Counted from the first letter of the stretch, positions 7,709 through 17,959 are shown. The stretch: 45,029 nucleotides of DNA from Burkholderiales bacterium (GCA_025360815.1 JANYBL010000085.1:1-45029), one strand, 5' to 3'. Numbers and translations: made by a program. Notes: generated by a model not told the origin, from the sequence alone.

Positions 7709-10672
7709 TTACTTCGCAGCTGGTGAAATTTTCCCGACGCTTTTATTCGCCTTTGCAAAATCACCGGCTTTGACCATGCTGATCTTGTCAATGTTGATGT
7801 ACTTGCGGAAGGCAGCCGATACATCTTCGGGTTTCAGAGCGGAAACGTTAGCTTCAAATTGGGCGCTCCAAACGAAGGTTCGGCCCAAATCGAGATAGGT
7901 TGTCCAGCGCCCTGCTAAGCCTGAGTCTTGCGCGCGCGATTGCAAACGTTGCTGCAAGATGCCCGATTTCGCGGCAACTACTTCGGTCAGCAAGAAGCCA
8001 TCTTTCAACGCTTTGGCCACTTCTTCTTTGAATGCCGCCTCTACTTTCGCGACGTTTTGCGGTGCGGCAATTGCGTACGCAATCCAAGATGAGCCACGGT
8101 CTTTGGAGCCCACATTCAGTTGCGAGCCCGCGCCGTAGCTCAAGCCGTCCTTGACGCGGATACGCGCCATCAATCGCGAGTCAAAGCCTGCACCACCACC
8201 CATGATGTAGTTGGCGACAAACAGCGCTGGATAATCCGCATCATCGTCAAGTAAGTTGACGTTAATACGCGCCAAGAACATTGCGTTCTCTTTATCGGGG
8301 GTTTCGAGATTGGCGTTGGCGACTGGAATCTCTTTGAACGCATTGCTCAAACGGGTATAGGGCGCGCCACCTTTCCATTCGCCGAAGGCTTCACGAATCG
8401 CCTGGGTCACGGCAGCTTCGTCAAAATCACCAACGACGGCGATCTCGCCTTGATTCGCACCGTAGAAATTCTTGTGGAATTCGCGTACCTGTGCAAGCGT
8501 GACCGCTTTGGTATCTTGCTCGGCTTCGTCCAGCGAATTCACATACCGGAAATCACCCTTTGGATAAGTATTGAATTGCTTCGCGAGTGCGTTTGAGGCA
8601 ACTGCTTGCGGATCACTCTTTTGCGATTCAATGCCAGTCAAAATTTGCTTGCGCAGCTGTTCAAACTCGGACTCGGGGAAATTGGCGTCACGCATTACGT
8701 GCGCCGCGAATTTGATAGCTTCGACTAAGTTCGGCTTGGTTGTTTGCAAATCGGCCGATAATCCCGAAACGCTACCTTCGATTTTGAGTTTTTCGGATGC
8801 GTCGGCAATTTGTTCGCGACTTAATTTGTTCGTACCACGCGACAACATTTGCCCCGTCATGCTAGCAACGGTGGCTTTACCAAAAAGCGATTTCTCATCA
8901 CCCGACTGCAAGCGAACACTCATATTGACTGTTTCACCGCGGTTGAGTTTCGAGAGCAGCGCTACTTTCAGCCCTCCGATATTGATGATTTTTGTCCGCT
9001 TTTCGACGTTTTCATTCGCCGGGTTAAAGGCCTCGGCGTTTGAGACCACCTGCTTGGCGACAAAGCCTTTCATCGCGTCGGCTACCGTCGGTGGCGCGGG
9101 AACGTCGGCGCGTTGCGGTGAATCCTCGGGGATAAAATAGCCCAGCACGCGGTTGTCGCGCTTGTAGTAGCGCGCTGCGGCTTCTTGGATTTGCAACGCA
9201 GTCATGGCTACCGCGCGATCACGACCCTGGAAAAACAAGCGCCAATCGCCGAGTGCGATGGTTTCGGAGAGCTCAACGCCGATCGACTCATGGTTATTGA
9301 GGGTGCGTTCTGCGGCGTTTGCAAAATTTTTCTTGGCGCGCTCAATCTCAACTGGGGTTGGCGGATTTTTATAAAATTCCTCAACCGCTTTGATCATCTC
9401 ATCGCGTACCACTTCAACTGAATCACCTTTTTTCACAACGGCACCGATCATGTGCAAACCACCGTCCGCACCGAACAACGGGAAGCCAAATATCTGTGCG
9501 GCCTTACCGGTTTCAACCAGCGCTTTATGCAGGCGACCCGTTGGTGAATCGGTCAGCACATAGTTCATAAAACCAATCGCATCCGAATCGGGATGCAAGC
9601 CGGACGGCACCTTGTAGCCCAAGCCGACGATTTGAATATCGCCCTTGCGACGAACAAAAAACTGGCGTTCTCCATCTTGGGTTGGCTCGACAGTCCACAG
9701 CTTTGGCAGTACGCGCGTTGGCTTGTGAATCACTGCAAAATATTTGCCGACCCATTGCAATACCTTGGCTTCGTCAAATTTACCCGCAACCAATAACACG
9801 GCGTTGTCGGGCTGATAATACCGATGATAAAAACCTTGCAGATTTTCGATTTTGACGTTTTCGATATCGGAACGATTGCCGATCGTCGAATTGCCGTAAT
9901 TGTGCCAATCAAAGGCTATGCTTTGCATCCGCTTAAGCATTACGTTAAACGGCTGGTTTTCACCGCTTTCGTATTCATTGCGGACTACCGTCATTTCTGA
10001 ATCAAGATCTTTCTTGGCGACGAATGAATTCATCAACCGATCCGCTTCCATTTGCAGTGCCCACTCTAGGTTATCGTCGTTGGCTTGGAACAACTCGAAG
10101 TAGTTGGTGCGGTCCAACCAAGTCGAACCGTTAAATCGCATACCGCGCTTATTGAAATTCTTATCAATATCGGGATTTTTAGGTGTGCCTTTAAACAATA
10201 GGTGTTCCAGCAAATGCGCCATACCGGTTTCGCCATAATTTTCGTGGCGCGAACCGACCATAATCGTCATATTGACGGTCACGGTAGGTTTGGATTGATC
10301 TGGGAATAGCAGCACTTTTAAACCATTAGCGAGCTGGTACTCAGTGATGCCTTCGACTGTGCCAACCTTCGCAATCACCCCACCCGGCGCGGACTTTGCG
10401 GCAATTGCCGCCTTAGCGGGTATTGCCGCTGAGTGAGTTGCGGCTTTTGCGGGGGCAACAACCGGCGCGGCTTGCTCGGCGCTCGCGCCCCAAGCAAACA
10501 TGGTCAAGCCGGCTGCAACGACCGATAGTGTTTTCACCAACGTGTTTGCGAAAATCGATCCCGCAATTCGAACACGTTCGCTTCGTTCATGAATGCGAAG
10601 CATACAATTGAATTTGCTTTGCGACGGAGCGGTCGCGGCTGCAGCTCGAGAGAAAAAAGCAGGGTGAATCAT
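7709..10672 (-). CDS. Two-domain M16 zinc peptidase (pitrilysin/PqqL-like), exported
   Basis: The protein has 987 residues and the double layout of long M16 peptidases: an active N-terminal half with the inverted zinc motif HLLEH (153-157) and a third ligand Glu234 in NEYESGE, and a second, non-catalytic half from about residue 540 with the substrate-binding features. A hydrophobic segment at about 45-62 ending GASAEQ looks like a signal peptide, placing it in the periplasm, where relatives degrade peptides. The start at 10672 has a good AAGGA ribosome-binding site but gives a long N-region before the signal; Met24 is an alternative. It is transcribed alone and ends at a strong terminator. 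The substrate cannot be told from sequence. Confidence 0.9.
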   Translation of the reverse strand: MIHPAFFSRAAAATAPSQSKFNCMLRIHERSERVRIAGSIFANTLVKTLSVVAAGLTMFAWGASAEQAAPVVAPAKAATHSAAIPAKAAIAAKSAPGGVIAKVGTVEGITEYQLANGLKVLLFPDQSKPTVTVNMTIMVGSRHENYGETGMAHLLEHLLFKGTPKNPDIDKNFNKRGMRFNGSTWLDRTNYFELFQANDDNLEWALQMEADRLMNSFVAKKDLDSEMTVVRNEYESGENQPFNVMLKRMQSIAFDWHNYGNSTIGNRSDIENVKIENLQGFYHRYYQPDNAVLLVAGKFDEAKVLQWVGKYFAVIHKPTRVLPKLWTVEPTQDGERQFFVRRKGDIQIVGLGYKVPSGLHPDSDAIGFMNYVLTDSPTGRLHKALVETGKAAQIFGFPLFGADGGLHMIGAVVKKGDSVEVVRDEMIKAVEEFYKNPPTPVEIERAKKNFANAAERTLNNHESIGVELSETIALGDWRLFFQGRDRAVAMTALQIQEAAARYYKRDNRVLGYFIPEDSPQRADVPAPPTVADAMKGFVAKQVVSNAEAFNPANENVEKRTKIINIGGLKVALLSKLNRGETVNMSVRLQSGDEKSLFGKATVASMTGQMLSRGTNKLSREQIADASEKLKIEGSVSGLSADLQTTKPNLVEAIKFAAHVMRDANFPESEFEQLRKQILTGIESQKSDPQAVASNALAKQFNTYPKGDFRYVNSLDEAEQDTKAVTLAQVREFHKNFYGANQGEIAVVGDFDEAAVTQAIREAFGEWKGGAPYTRLSNAFKEIPVANANLETPDKENAMFLARINVNLLDDDADYPALFVANYIMGGGAGFDSRLMARIRVKDGLSYGAGSQLNVGSKDRGSSWIAYAIAAPQNVAKVEAAFKEEVAKALKDGFLLTEVVAAKSGILQQRLQSRAQDSGLAGRWTTYLDLGRTFVWSAQFEANVSALKPEDVSAAFRKYINIDKISMVKAGDFAKANKSVGKISPAAK

Positions 10673-11188
10673 CGCGTTTATTCCTTATGGGAAGTTTTCG
10701 GTCGGTTAGAAATGGCTGAATAGATATTTTTACCATCCGCATTCTAACGCCGCCAAGCCGATAAATGCTTAACGATGCCATGAATTTGTCGTTTAGCCTG
10801 TTGAAATCAAGCCAAAGGCAATTTTAGCCAGTGCAGCATGCTGTTCATCGCACCGCGAGCTGTAGCCGTTGGTGCGCCATAGGCAACGCGCATCGTTCTT
10901 TCCGCTAGCGAGGCGGTAGGGTAAATTGCCCATTTGATGGGAACACCGAAATCGAAAGAGCCGCTAACGTTGCGCAATTGATGCTAAAAGCCGTCGGCTG
11001 AAAATATTGATCCGAGAAGGTAGGGCTGAAAAGGCGGAAATCGCCGAAACACCTCGCCAGCACTAGCGATAGCGACTGAGACACTGACTAAAACACAGGC
11101 TGGCCGCCGCGCTGGCGAGAGCCGCGTCGGAATAATAACAATACAGGCCTCGGCCATCGGCGAGGACACCCCGCTGCGCATCCAATTG
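10673..11188. other. Intergenic region between clpB and the M16 peptidase gene
   Basis: About 515 bases without a convincing gene. On the minus strand an open frame of about 58 codons (roughly 10815-10985) has a protein-like composition (for example FDFGVPIKWAIYP and RVAYGAPTATARGAMNS), and the frame continues upstream across one stop codon toward the end of clpB. There is no ATG start at its beginning and no known family, so it may be a relic or chance. No clear terminator for clpB is visible; a GC hairpin near 11145-11165 lacks a T run. Confidence 0.4.
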
Positions 11189-13795
11189 TTACTTTGCGAA
11201 GGTAATTCGACCATCCTTCAAGCCAACATGCACCGTATCCTTTGCGGCAAATTTCCCCTCCAAAATGTCTTTGGATAATGGGTTTTCAATTTCCTGCTGG
11301 ATGGTGCGTTTCAACGGACGCGCACCATAAACCGGGTCGAAGCCTGCCTTGGCAATCTCGGCCAATGCATTGTCGCTGATTGAAAAGTTCATCTCTAGCG
11401 CATTCAGGCGTTGTTCGAGCCGCTTTAATTGGATCTTGGCAATGCCTGCAATGTTGCGCTCATCCAGCGCATGGAAGACGATCACTTCATCAATACGGTT
11501 CACAAATTCAGGGCGGAAATAGGTTCTCACTTCAGCCATCACGGCAATTTTAATGACGCCATAATCACTGCCAGCCATCGACTGGATTTGCTGCGAGCCT
11601 AAGTTTGACGTCATCACGATCACGGTATTTTTAAAGTCAACTGTACGTCCCTGGCCGTCTGTCATGCGGCCATCATCGAGCACTTGCAACAGCACATTAA
11701 AAACATCGGGGTGTGCCTTCTCGACTTCATCAAATAAAATCACGCTGTATGGTTTGCGACGCACCGCCTCTGTGAGCGATCCGCCCTCCTCGTAGCCGAC
11801 GTAGCCAGGCGGGGCGCCTATAAGCCGTGCAACCGAGTGCTTCTCCATAAATTCGCTCATATCGATACGAATAATATGTTCTTCAGAATCAAATAAAAAC
11901 GCAGCAAGTGCTTTGCACAGCTCGGTTTTCCCAACGCCGGTGGGTCCTAAAAACAAGAAAGAGCCGTAGGGCCGGTTAGGGTCGCCCAGGCCGGCTCTTG
12001 AGCGGCGAATGGCGTCGGATACCAAGCGCACAGCTTCATCTTGCCCCACAACCCGTTTGTGCAATTGCGCTTCCATGTTGACCAGCTTTTCACGCTCGCC
12101 CTGCATCATTTTAGAAACGGGGATGCCGGTCGCGCGCGACACGACTTCGGCGATCTCTTCAGCCCCCACCTGGGTGCGCAGCAGCTTGAATTTAGGCGGC
12201 GCACCGCTTTTTTGTTGCGCAATTTCGTTCGCTTTTTCATCGGTCTCGACTTTGTTGAGTTCCGCTTCTAACGCCGGCAATTTGCCATATTGCAGTTCCG
12301 CCAATTTATCGAATTGCCCGCCGCGTTGCAGTTCCGCCATTTGCAAGCGGATTTTTTCGATCTCCTCACGAATGTGCGCCGTTCCTTGTACTTGGGCTTT
12401 TTCGGCTTTCCAAATTTCTTCCAAGTCGGAATATTCTTTTTCGAGACGACGAATTTCATCTTCGATCAAGCTCATGCGTTTTTTCGAGGCGGCGTCTTTC
12501 TCTTTTTTCACCGCTTCACGCTCGATCTTCAATTGAATCAAACGGCGTTCGAGCTTATCCATCACCTCGGGTTTGGAATCAATTTCCATCTTAATGCGTG
12601 AGGCCGCTTCGTCGATCAAGTCAATCGCCTTATCGGGCAAAAATCGATCTGTGATGTAGCGGTTCGATAATTCTGCCGCCGCCACGATTGCAGGATCGGT
12701 AATATCGACACCGTGGTGCACTTCGTATTTTTCTTGAAGCCCGCGCAAAATGGCGATGGTGGCTTCAACGGTCGGCTCACCGACCAACACCTTCTGAAAA
12801 CGCCTCTCCAACGCTGCGTCTTTTTCAACGTATTTTCGATATTCATCGAGCGTGGTTGCACCGACGCAATGCAGCTCGCCGCGTGCCAGGGCAGGCTTCA
12901 ACATATTGCCTGCATCCATCGCCCCTTCGGCCTTGCCCGCACCCACCATGGTGTGTAGTTCATCGATGAAAACAATCGTCTGTCCTTCGTCGAGGCTGAG
13001 TTCTTTCAATACCGATTTCAGGCGCTCTTCAAATTCGCCCCGGTACTTGGCGCCCGCTAAAAGGGAGGCCATATCGAGCGACAACACGCGCTTGCCCTTC
13101 AACGATTCTGGTACTTCGCCGTTTACGATGCGTTGCGCCAAGCCCTCGACAATCGCGGTCTTGCCAACACCCGGCTCGCCGATCAAAACGGGATTATTCT
13201 TGGTGCGACGCTGCAGTACCTGAATCGTGCGTCGGATTTCGTCATCGCGACCAATCACGGGATCTAACTTGCCTTTGCGCGCCATTTCAGTGAGATCAAC
13301 CGTATATTTCTTGAGTGATTCGCGCTGCCCCTCGGATTCTTGTGAATTCACACCTTCATCACCGCGCACCGCCGTCACGGCCGCATCCAGCGCCTGCTTG
13401 GTTGCGCCGTATTCTTTAAACAAACGCCCTGTTTCGCTCTTATCATTGAGCAGTGCCAATAAAAATAATTCGGAGGCCACAAACTGGTCGCCGCGCTTGG
13501 TGGCTTCTTTATCAGTCAAGTTCAGCAGATTCGACAGATCGCGTGAAATCGTGATCTCGCCACCAGTGCCTTCGACCTTGGCGAGTCGCGAAATGGCCTG
13601 CTCCAGAGCTGTTTTCAAGCGCGGCACAGCCACGCCGGCACGGGAGAGCAGCGATGACGTGCCACCATCTTCTTGGTTAATCAACGTGAGCAACAAATGT
13701 TGCGGCTCGATAAAACCATTATCGTGTCCTAGCGATAAACTTTGTGCATCGGCGAGCGCCTGTTGAAACTTAGTTGTTAGCTTATCGATTCTCAT
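11189..13795 (-). CDS. clpB: ATP-dependent disaggregase ClpB
   Basis: ClpB is a hexameric AAA+ chaperone that pulls proteins out of aggregates with the DnaK system. The 868 residues are typical. They show the N-terminal Clp repeat domain (about 1-145), the first AAA+ module with Walker A GEPGVGKT at 206-213, the coiled-coil middle domain (about 410-520, rich in Glu, Lys, Arg), and the second AAA+ module with [15 protein letters not shown] near 605-620 and the [20 protein letters not shown]-like Walker B segment. The ClpA/ClpX loop for binding ClpP is not expected here. AAGGA lies a few bases before the ATG. It is divergent from nadC. I found no convincing sigma-32 promoter by eye. Confidence 0.97.
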   Translation of the reverse strand: MRIDKLTTKFQQALADAQSLSLGHDNGFIEPQHLLLTLINQEDGGTSSLLSRAGVAVPRLKTALEQAISRLAKVEGTGGEITISRDLSNLLNLTDKEATKRGDQFVASELFLLALLNDKSETGRLFKEYGATKQALDAAVTAVRGDEGVNSQESEGQRESLKKYTVDLTEMARKGKLDPVIGRDDEIRRTIQVLQRRTKNNPVLIGEPGVGKTAIVEGLAQRIVNGEVPESLKGKRVLSLDMASLLAGAKYRGEFEERLKSVLKELSLDEGQTIVFIDELHTMVGAGKAEGAMDAGNMLKPALARGELHCVGATTLDEYRKYVEKDAALERRFQKVLVGEPTVEATIAILRGLQEKYEVHHGVDITDPAIVAAAELSNRYITDRFLPDKAIDLIDEAASRIKMEIDSKPEVMDKLERRLIQLKIEREAVKKEKDAASKKRMSLIEDEIRRLEKEYSDLEEIWKAEKAQVQGTAHIREEIEKIRLQMAELQRGGQFDKLAELQYGKLPALEAELNKVETDEKANEIAQQKSGAPPKFKLLRTQVGAEEIAEVVSRATGIPVSKMMQGEREKLVNMEAQLHKRVVGQDEAVRLVSDAIRRSRAGLGDPNRPYGSFLFLGPTGVGKTELCKALAAFLFDSEEHIIRIDMSEFMEKHSVARLIGAPPGYVGYEEGGSLTEAVRRKPYSVILFDEVEKAHPDVFNVLLQVLDDGRMTDGQGRTVDFKNTVIVMTSNLGSQQIQSMAGSDYGVIKIAVMAEVRTYFRPEFVNRIDEVIVFHALDERNIAGIAKIQLKRLEQRLNALEMNFSISDNALAEIAKAGFDPVYGARPLKRTIQQEIENPLSKDILEGKFAAKDTVHVGLKDGRITFAK

Positions 13796-14050
13796 TGGTG
13801 TATCCTTTTACTGATCATTTTGGATTGTGTTTACGTTTTATAGCTGGTAACAAGTCTGTCTTAAATTATCGCCATCTTGACAAAGTAGATGTAGGCAAAA
13901 CAGACGTTTTCAAGCACATCCCCGTGCGCACTTTGTTCCGCACTGCATCCCGCACTCTTTTCTCAACTCTGTAGTCTCAAGGTCACTTTAGTCGTTCGCT
14001 AAACCTGAACATTGTTTAAAAGCAAAGCTCCATCAAAATGTCCGGCCTTT

Positions 14051-14914
14051 ATGTCTGATCCTTTCCACGATATCGAAGAAACCATCACCAGCGACGTCAC
14101 GCGTTCGCTGAATGAAGATGTGCGAACGGGAGATCTCACCGCGTCGTTGATTCCCATCACCTCGCGAGGCGTCGCCGGCGTGATAACCCGTGAAGATGGC
14201 ATTATTTGCGGTACGGAGTGGTTTGAACGCTGCTATACCGAGCTTGATCCCGACTGCGATATTTTCTGGCATGTGGCTGACGGCGAGACCATCAGCGCTG
14301 GTCAGCAGCTGTGCGAAATCAGCGGAAACGCGCGCGCACTCTTGACCGCTGAGCGCTCATCCCTTAATTTTTTGCAGACACTATCTGCGGTGGCTACCAA
14401 GACGAGCCACTTCGTGAAGGCAGTAGCTGGAACACGCGCCAAAATCCTCGATACCCGTAAAACGATCCCCGGGCTGCGTCTGGCCCTCAAGTACGCGGTG
14501 CGCGCGGGCGGCGGGCAGAACCATCGCATCGGGCTGTTTGACGGTATTTTGATTAAAGAAAATCACATCATGGCGGCCGGCGGCATCAAGCCTGCGATGG
14601 CGGCAGCGCAACGGCTGGTGCAGCATAGCGCACCAGCTAATACGATAATCGAAATCGAGGTCGAAAATTTAGTGCAGTTGGAGGAAGCGCTTAATTGCGG
14701 CGCCAAACTAATTTTAATCGATAATTTTTCGCCCGCGCAAATGCAAGCGGCGGTGAAAATATCGGCTGGTCGCGCGGAACTTGAAGCCTCCGGCGGCGTC
14801 GCTATTCATAGCGTTCGAGCTATAGCGGAAACTGGTGTTGATCGTATTTCTGTCGGCGGACTGACGAAGGATATTCAGGCGCTGGATTTGTCGTTGCGGT
14901 TCAAATTGCACTAG
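14051..14914 (+). CDS. nadC: Nicotinate-nucleotide pyrophosphorylase (carboxylating)
   Basis: NadC makes nicotinate mononucleotide from quinolinate and PRPP in de novo NAD synthesis, releasing CO2. From the ATG at 14051 the protein has 287 residues, the normal size; the frame is open back to a TTG at 14012. Signature motifs are present: the EDVRTGDLT start, an AERSSLNFLQTLSA helix, DTRKTIPGLR, GGGQNHRIGLFD, the KENH active-site segment, and the C-terminal GGVAIHSVRAIAETGVDRISVGGLT phosphate-binding region. It is divergent from clpB and followed after about 95 bases by mlaA. No nadA or nadB is nearby. Confidence 0.95.
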   Translation: MSDPFHDIEETITSDVTRSLNEDVRTGDLTASLIPITSRGVAGVITREDGIICGTEWFERCYTELDPDCDIFWHVADGETISAGQQLCEISGNARALLTAERSSLNFLQTLSAVATKTSHFVKAVAGTRAKILDTRKTIPGLRLALKYAVRAGGGQNHRIGLFDGILIKENHIMAAGGIKPAMAAAQRLVQHSAPANTIIEIEVENLVQLEEALNCGAKLILIDNFSPAQMQAAVKISAGRAELEASGGVAIHSVRAIAETGVDRISVGGLTKDIQALDLSLRFKLH

Positions 14915-15010
14915 CCGGTTCTTGCGCCGTACAGCAATCACTCGCACAGCATTTCGTATATTTTCCCCTCAAGCCATCTGTCTCTTTTCAACCCCCACGA
15001 TATTAAAACT

Positions 15011-15853
15011 ATGCTTACTATGTTTACCCCGACGACCAAAAATCTAGCCATCCTTTTCTGTTGCCTTGTTGCAGGGGGTTGCGCGACACAGGGCGCTTCC
15101 AAAGCCGACCCGTTTGAAGGTATGAATCGTGCCACCTATAAATTTAATGACGCTGTCGATGGTGCTGTGCTGAAGCCGGTCGCCAAGGGCTATCAGGCAG
15201 TCACACCGCAGTTTGTGCGGGCCGGTATTTCTAACGCATTCGCCAACGTTGGCGACGTTAGTACGGCCGTCAATAACCTGTTGCAAGGTAAACCGGGCAA
15301 TGCGGTATCTGATGCGGGGCGCTTCCTGGTTAATTCAACACTGGGCATACTTGGCCTGTTTGATGTAGCCACGCCGATGGGGCTGGAAAAGCACGATGAG
15401 GATTTCGGTCAAACCCTCGGCAAATGGGGCGTTGAAAGCGGGCCTTATTTGGTGCTGCCACTAATGGGCCCCAGCACGCTGCGCGATGCGGCGGGGCGTC
15501 CCGTTGATGGTTACATGGGCTATTTCCGCTACATCGACCATATCCCCACGCGCAATACGACGTTTGGCGTGGAGTTGATTGATTTGCGTGCGAATCTACT
15601 TGGCGCGTCTGACACCATGGATGCTGCCGCGTTGGACAAATATCAATTTCTGCGCGATGCGTTTTTACAGCGCCGTTTGAATATGGTTTATGACGGCAAA
15701 GTACCGCAAGCCAAACGAGACAAATTGGAAGATGATCTTGATTCAACAGGCCCCGCTGACGTAAAGGCAAAGGAGCCGGCTAAGGCTGCTGAGAAAGTTG
15801 AGAAGCTTGAAAAAACTGACCGGCCTGCTGAAGCGCCGGCGGCAACAAAATAA
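15011..15853 (+). CDS. mlaA: MlaA (VacJ) lipoprotein of the outer-membrane lipid asymmetry system
   Basis: MlaA sits in the outer membrane and removes mislocalised phospholipids from the outer leaflet, passing them to MlaC. The 280 residues start with a signal peptide and a lipobox-like end (LVAGGC, Cys24; the -3 position is Ala, slightly off consensus). The conserved DPFEGMNRATYKFND opening, the GNAVSDAGRFLVNSTLG segment, the EDFGQTLGKWG stretch and GPYLVLPLMGPSTLRD are all present. The last 45 residues are a Lys/Glu/Ala-rich low-complexity tail. The rest of the mla operon (mlaFEDCB) is not in this window. The stop codon overlaps the start of the next gene (TAATG). Confidence 0.93.
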   Translation: MLTMFTPTTKNLAILFCCLVAGGCATQGASKADPFEGMNRATYKFNDAVDGAVLKPVAKGYQAVTPQFVRAGISNAFANVGDVSTAVNNLLQGKPGNAVSDAGRFLVNSTLGILGLFDVATPMGLEKHDEDFGQTLGKWGVESGPYLVLPLMGPSTLRDAAGRPVDGYMGYFRYIDHIPTRNTTFGVELIDLRANLLGASDTMDAAALDKYQFLRDAFLQRRLNMVYDGKVPQAKRDKLEDDLDSTGPADVKAKEPAKAAEKVEKLEKTDRPAEAPAATK

Positions 15854-16194
15854 TGGTCGCGGGTTCATTCGGGCTCACCGTCAGCCTCACACTTGTATTT
15901 CTAGCGTTCTGCGTTTTAATGGCGGGCGTTTTGGCGTTTTGCCTCCGGGAACGCCGCAAAATTGACGGCTTTGGCAATCCGTCCGCGCAGCATAAGTTGC
16001 CTGTTACTGTTGACCGTTCTTCGTCCGTCAACTTGCTTAACGTGAATTTCGGCAACGCGACCCCAGCATCGCCAAACAGCGAGGAAGATGAGGCCGCCGA
16101 CAAACGCGTTGCCATTGTGCTTTTCGGCTCGATTATTGGCGGCGCGCTGCTTGCGCTGATGACCGGTTACTTGGTATTTTTCCGCAGTTGGTGA
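15853..16194 (+). CDS. Small membrane protein with two transmembrane helices, function unknown
   Basis: The 113-residue protein has a hydrophobic helix at about 8-30 and another at about 86-109, joined by a polar, partly acidic loop (SEEDEAADKR). Its ATG overlaps the mlaA stop codon by one base, so the two are probably translated together. I do not recognise the family. Partnership with MlaA is suggested only by the coupling. It ends 61 bases before the convergent MoaD-like gene. Confidence 0.65.
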   Translation: MVAGSFGLTVSLTLVFLAFCVLMAGVLAFCLRERRKIDGFGNPSAQHKLPVTVDRSSSVNLLNVNFGNATPASPNSEEDEAADKRVAIVLFGSIIGGALLALMTGYLVFFRSW

Positions 16195-16255
16195 CGCCGT
16201 GGGATTGCTTCGAAAGCCTCGTCCAGCCTAGAGTTTGGCATAAACCATCATCACC

Positions 16256-16516
16256 CTATCCGCCGCTTAGTGCCGCCACAATCATCACCTCACTCTGCAC
16301 TGCAAGCGGAAAATTTAAATCCCGTTGCAGCTCCAAATCGACAAAAAACTTAATATGCGCCCTTACCCGCCCCTGCTCATCGATCATGCGAAAGCGGATT
16401 CCGGGATATTGACGATCAAGGTCCAGCAGCAATTCGGCTAGTGATTTACCGTTGGCTGTGACATTGCGGCTCCCGCTGGTGTAATCAACCAGCGGCGTCG
16501 GTAAATTTACGTTCAT
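16256..16516 (-). CDS. MoaD/ThiS-family ubiquitin-fold protein
   Basis: From the ATG at 16516 the product has 86 residues. It shows a beta-grasp pattern: an N-terminal strand, the helix SLAELLLDLDRQYPGI, an IKFFVD strand, a VQSEVMIVAALSGG end. The C-terminal Gly-Gly is the feature that lets MoaD and ThiS be adenylated and carry sulfur. The ATG overlaps the TGA of the BNR-repeat gene before it (ATGA), so the two are translationally coupled. No moaE, moeB, thiG or thiF is near, so its partner is probably the BNR protein or an enzyme elsewhere. A longer frame back to 16630 lies inside the upstream gene and is unlikely. Confidence 0.78.
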   Translation of the reverse strand: MNVNLPTPLVDYTSGSRNVTANGKSLAELLLDLDRQYPGIRFRMIDEQGRVRAHIKFFVDLELQRDLNFPLAVQSEVMIVAALSGG

Positions 16517-17724
16517 TGAGCGATCGATTTCGATGATCGTAATATGGCCGCTGGTCGACGCGTCGGGGGTATTAATGCAGCCGATTCCAATGCGTAAATA
16601 TGCGGCAAATGCTGAATCAGGCAACACCAATTTTCGCCCTCGTCAAAGCTCGCCCAAACCTCACCGCTGGTCGTGCCGAAATAGAGGCCGACCGGATCAT
16701 GCAGGTCGGCACACATCGCCTGACGTTTGACGGTGAACCACGCTTGTGCTGTTGGCAAGCCCCTATCAAAACGTTGCCATGTTTTGCCCCCATTGCGCGA
16801 GCCATAAACCGCCGGCTTGCCTTGCAGTGCAGTACGCGGCCAAACGCTTGTACCATCCATTGGGAATACCCACAACACATCGGGATCGCGCGGATGCAGC
16901 ACGAGCGGAAAGCCAATATCGCCGATAGTTTCGGGCATATTGTCGCCAATTCGATCCCAACGATTTGTATTGCGATCCAAGGCATAAATACCGCAATGGT
17001 TTTGTTGGTACACCCGATCGGGGAACAGTGGATGCGCCCGTAAGCAATGCGGATCGTGGCCGTATTCCGGATCGGGCATCGGCAAGAAATCCGCCGCGAC
17101 CCCGCGATTCAGCGGTGTCCAAGACTCGCCCCGATCAACGCTCTCGAAAACGCCGCCGCTACTCATCGCGATGTAGAGATGTTTTGCATCGGCCGGATCA
17201 ACCGTCACCGAGTGCAGTTTCGGCCCATCTGGCGTGCCGTCTTGGCCCGGGTCGCCACACCATTTGCTGCGGTCGGGATGCAAGTTAAAACCATCCACGC
17301 TAGCCCAAGTCACGCCACCATCGTCCGAGCGAAACAAACCTTGCGGCGAGCTGCCCGCGTACCAGACATTGGGTTCGGACGCATGGCCGGACGTAAGCCA
17401 GAAAACATGATCAACGGCAAGCCCGGCTTGACCGTCTTTGGCTTTCGGGAATTGTGGTGGTTTTTTGGCTTCAGCCCAGGTCTTGCCAAAATCGGTTGAA
17501 CGAAAAACAGTTGGTCCCAAATGCCCCGCACGGCTCGCCGCCAGCATCGTTTTTCCATCGCGCGGATCAAGCACCAGATGCTGCACAATCTGCCCAAGAA
17601 AATGCGGCCCTTGAATGTCCCAGTGAGTACGGGTTTTATCTGCCGTGAGGATGAATGCGCCCTTGCGGGTGGCGACTAGAATAGCTAGGGCGATTGGGGT
17701 GGGCGCTTTGGTGTTGGTGACCAT
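16513..17724 (-). CDS. BNR/Asp-box repeat beta-propeller protein (sialidase-fold, cytoplasmic)
   Basis: The 403-residue protein carries at least five Asp-box repeats (S-x-D-x-G-x-T-W type): STDFGKTW at 76-83, SDDGGVTW at 133-140, SVDRGESW at 195-202, and SRNGGKTW and SFDEGENW further on. This predicts a six- or seven-bladed propeller. There is no signal peptide. The sialidase catalytic set (Arg triad, Tyr, Glu) cannot be recognised, so annotation as an exo-alpha-sialidase would be misleading. AGGAG stands 6 bases before the ATG. The stop overlaps the start of a MoaD/ThiS-like gene, and this pairing, which I recall from other genomes, is the best clue to function. The role is unknown. Confidence 0.78.
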   Translation of the reverse strand: MVTNTKAPTPIALAILVATRKGAFILTADKTRTHWDIQGPHFLGQIVQHLVLDPRDGKTMLAASRAGHLGPTVFRSTDFGKTWAEAKKPPQFPKAKDGQAGLAVDHVFWLTSGHASEPNVWYAGSSPQGLFRSDDGGVTWASVDGFNLHPDRSKWCGDPGQDGTPDGPKLHSVTVDPADAKHLYIAMSSGGVFESVDRGESWTPLNRGVAADFLPMPDPEYGHDPHCLRAHPLFPDRVYQQNHCGIYALDRNTNRWDRIGDNMPETIGDIGFPLVLHPRDPDVLWVFPMDGTSVWPRTALQGKPAVYGSRNGGKTWQRFDRGLPTAQAWFTVKRQAMCADLHDPVGLYFGTTSGEVWASFDEGENWCCLIQHLPHIYALESAALIPPTRRPAAILRSSKSIAQ

Positions 17725-17959
17725 GGCAAGCTCCTAACTTTACACGGGAGCAAAGTTTAGCGCGGTTTTGACGGGAGCGTGAGATCTCGTTGATCCTTTG
17801 CTGGTGGACCGGGACAGCTTAAGGGGTCCAGATATGGCGATCAAAATAATGAATACAAATCGAAAACTTGCACGCGCACGCCACAATCTGTCACGGCAAA
17901 TTCAAAACACCTCGTCAACACCGGTGTATCCCCCACTTCCATATTGAGATTGGTTGCGC
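17725..17959. other. Intergenic stretch upstream of the BNR gene
   Basis: About 235 bases that should hold the promoter of the BNR-moaD-like pair. A plus-strand frame from an ATG near 17851 is short (about 32 codons) and unrecognised. Nothing else is supported. Confidence 0.5.

Noticed and set aside
7438-7824. Minus-strand open frame between rpsF and the M16 peptidase gene
   Set aside because: It runs through the terminator stem and the peptidase C-terminus in another frame, with no ribosome-binding site.
8571-9140. Long open frame (189 codons) on the plus strand
   Set aside because: It lies entirely antisense to the M16 peptidase, which has clear motifs and a signal peptide; Ser/Ala/Cys-rich shadow composition.
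13227-13766. Long plus-strand open frame (179 codons) and its neighbour at 12009-12536
   Set aside because: Antisense shadows of clpB with Ser/Arg-rich composition and no family features.
13796-13900. Heat-shock (sigma-32) promoter before clpB
   Set aside because: No pair of boxes with correct spacing could be found by eye, though clpB is normally heat-induced.
16513-17724. Annotation as exo-alpha-sialidase
   Set aside because: Only Asp-box repeats are visible; the catalytic Arg triad, Tyr and Glu are not recognised, and there is no export signal.
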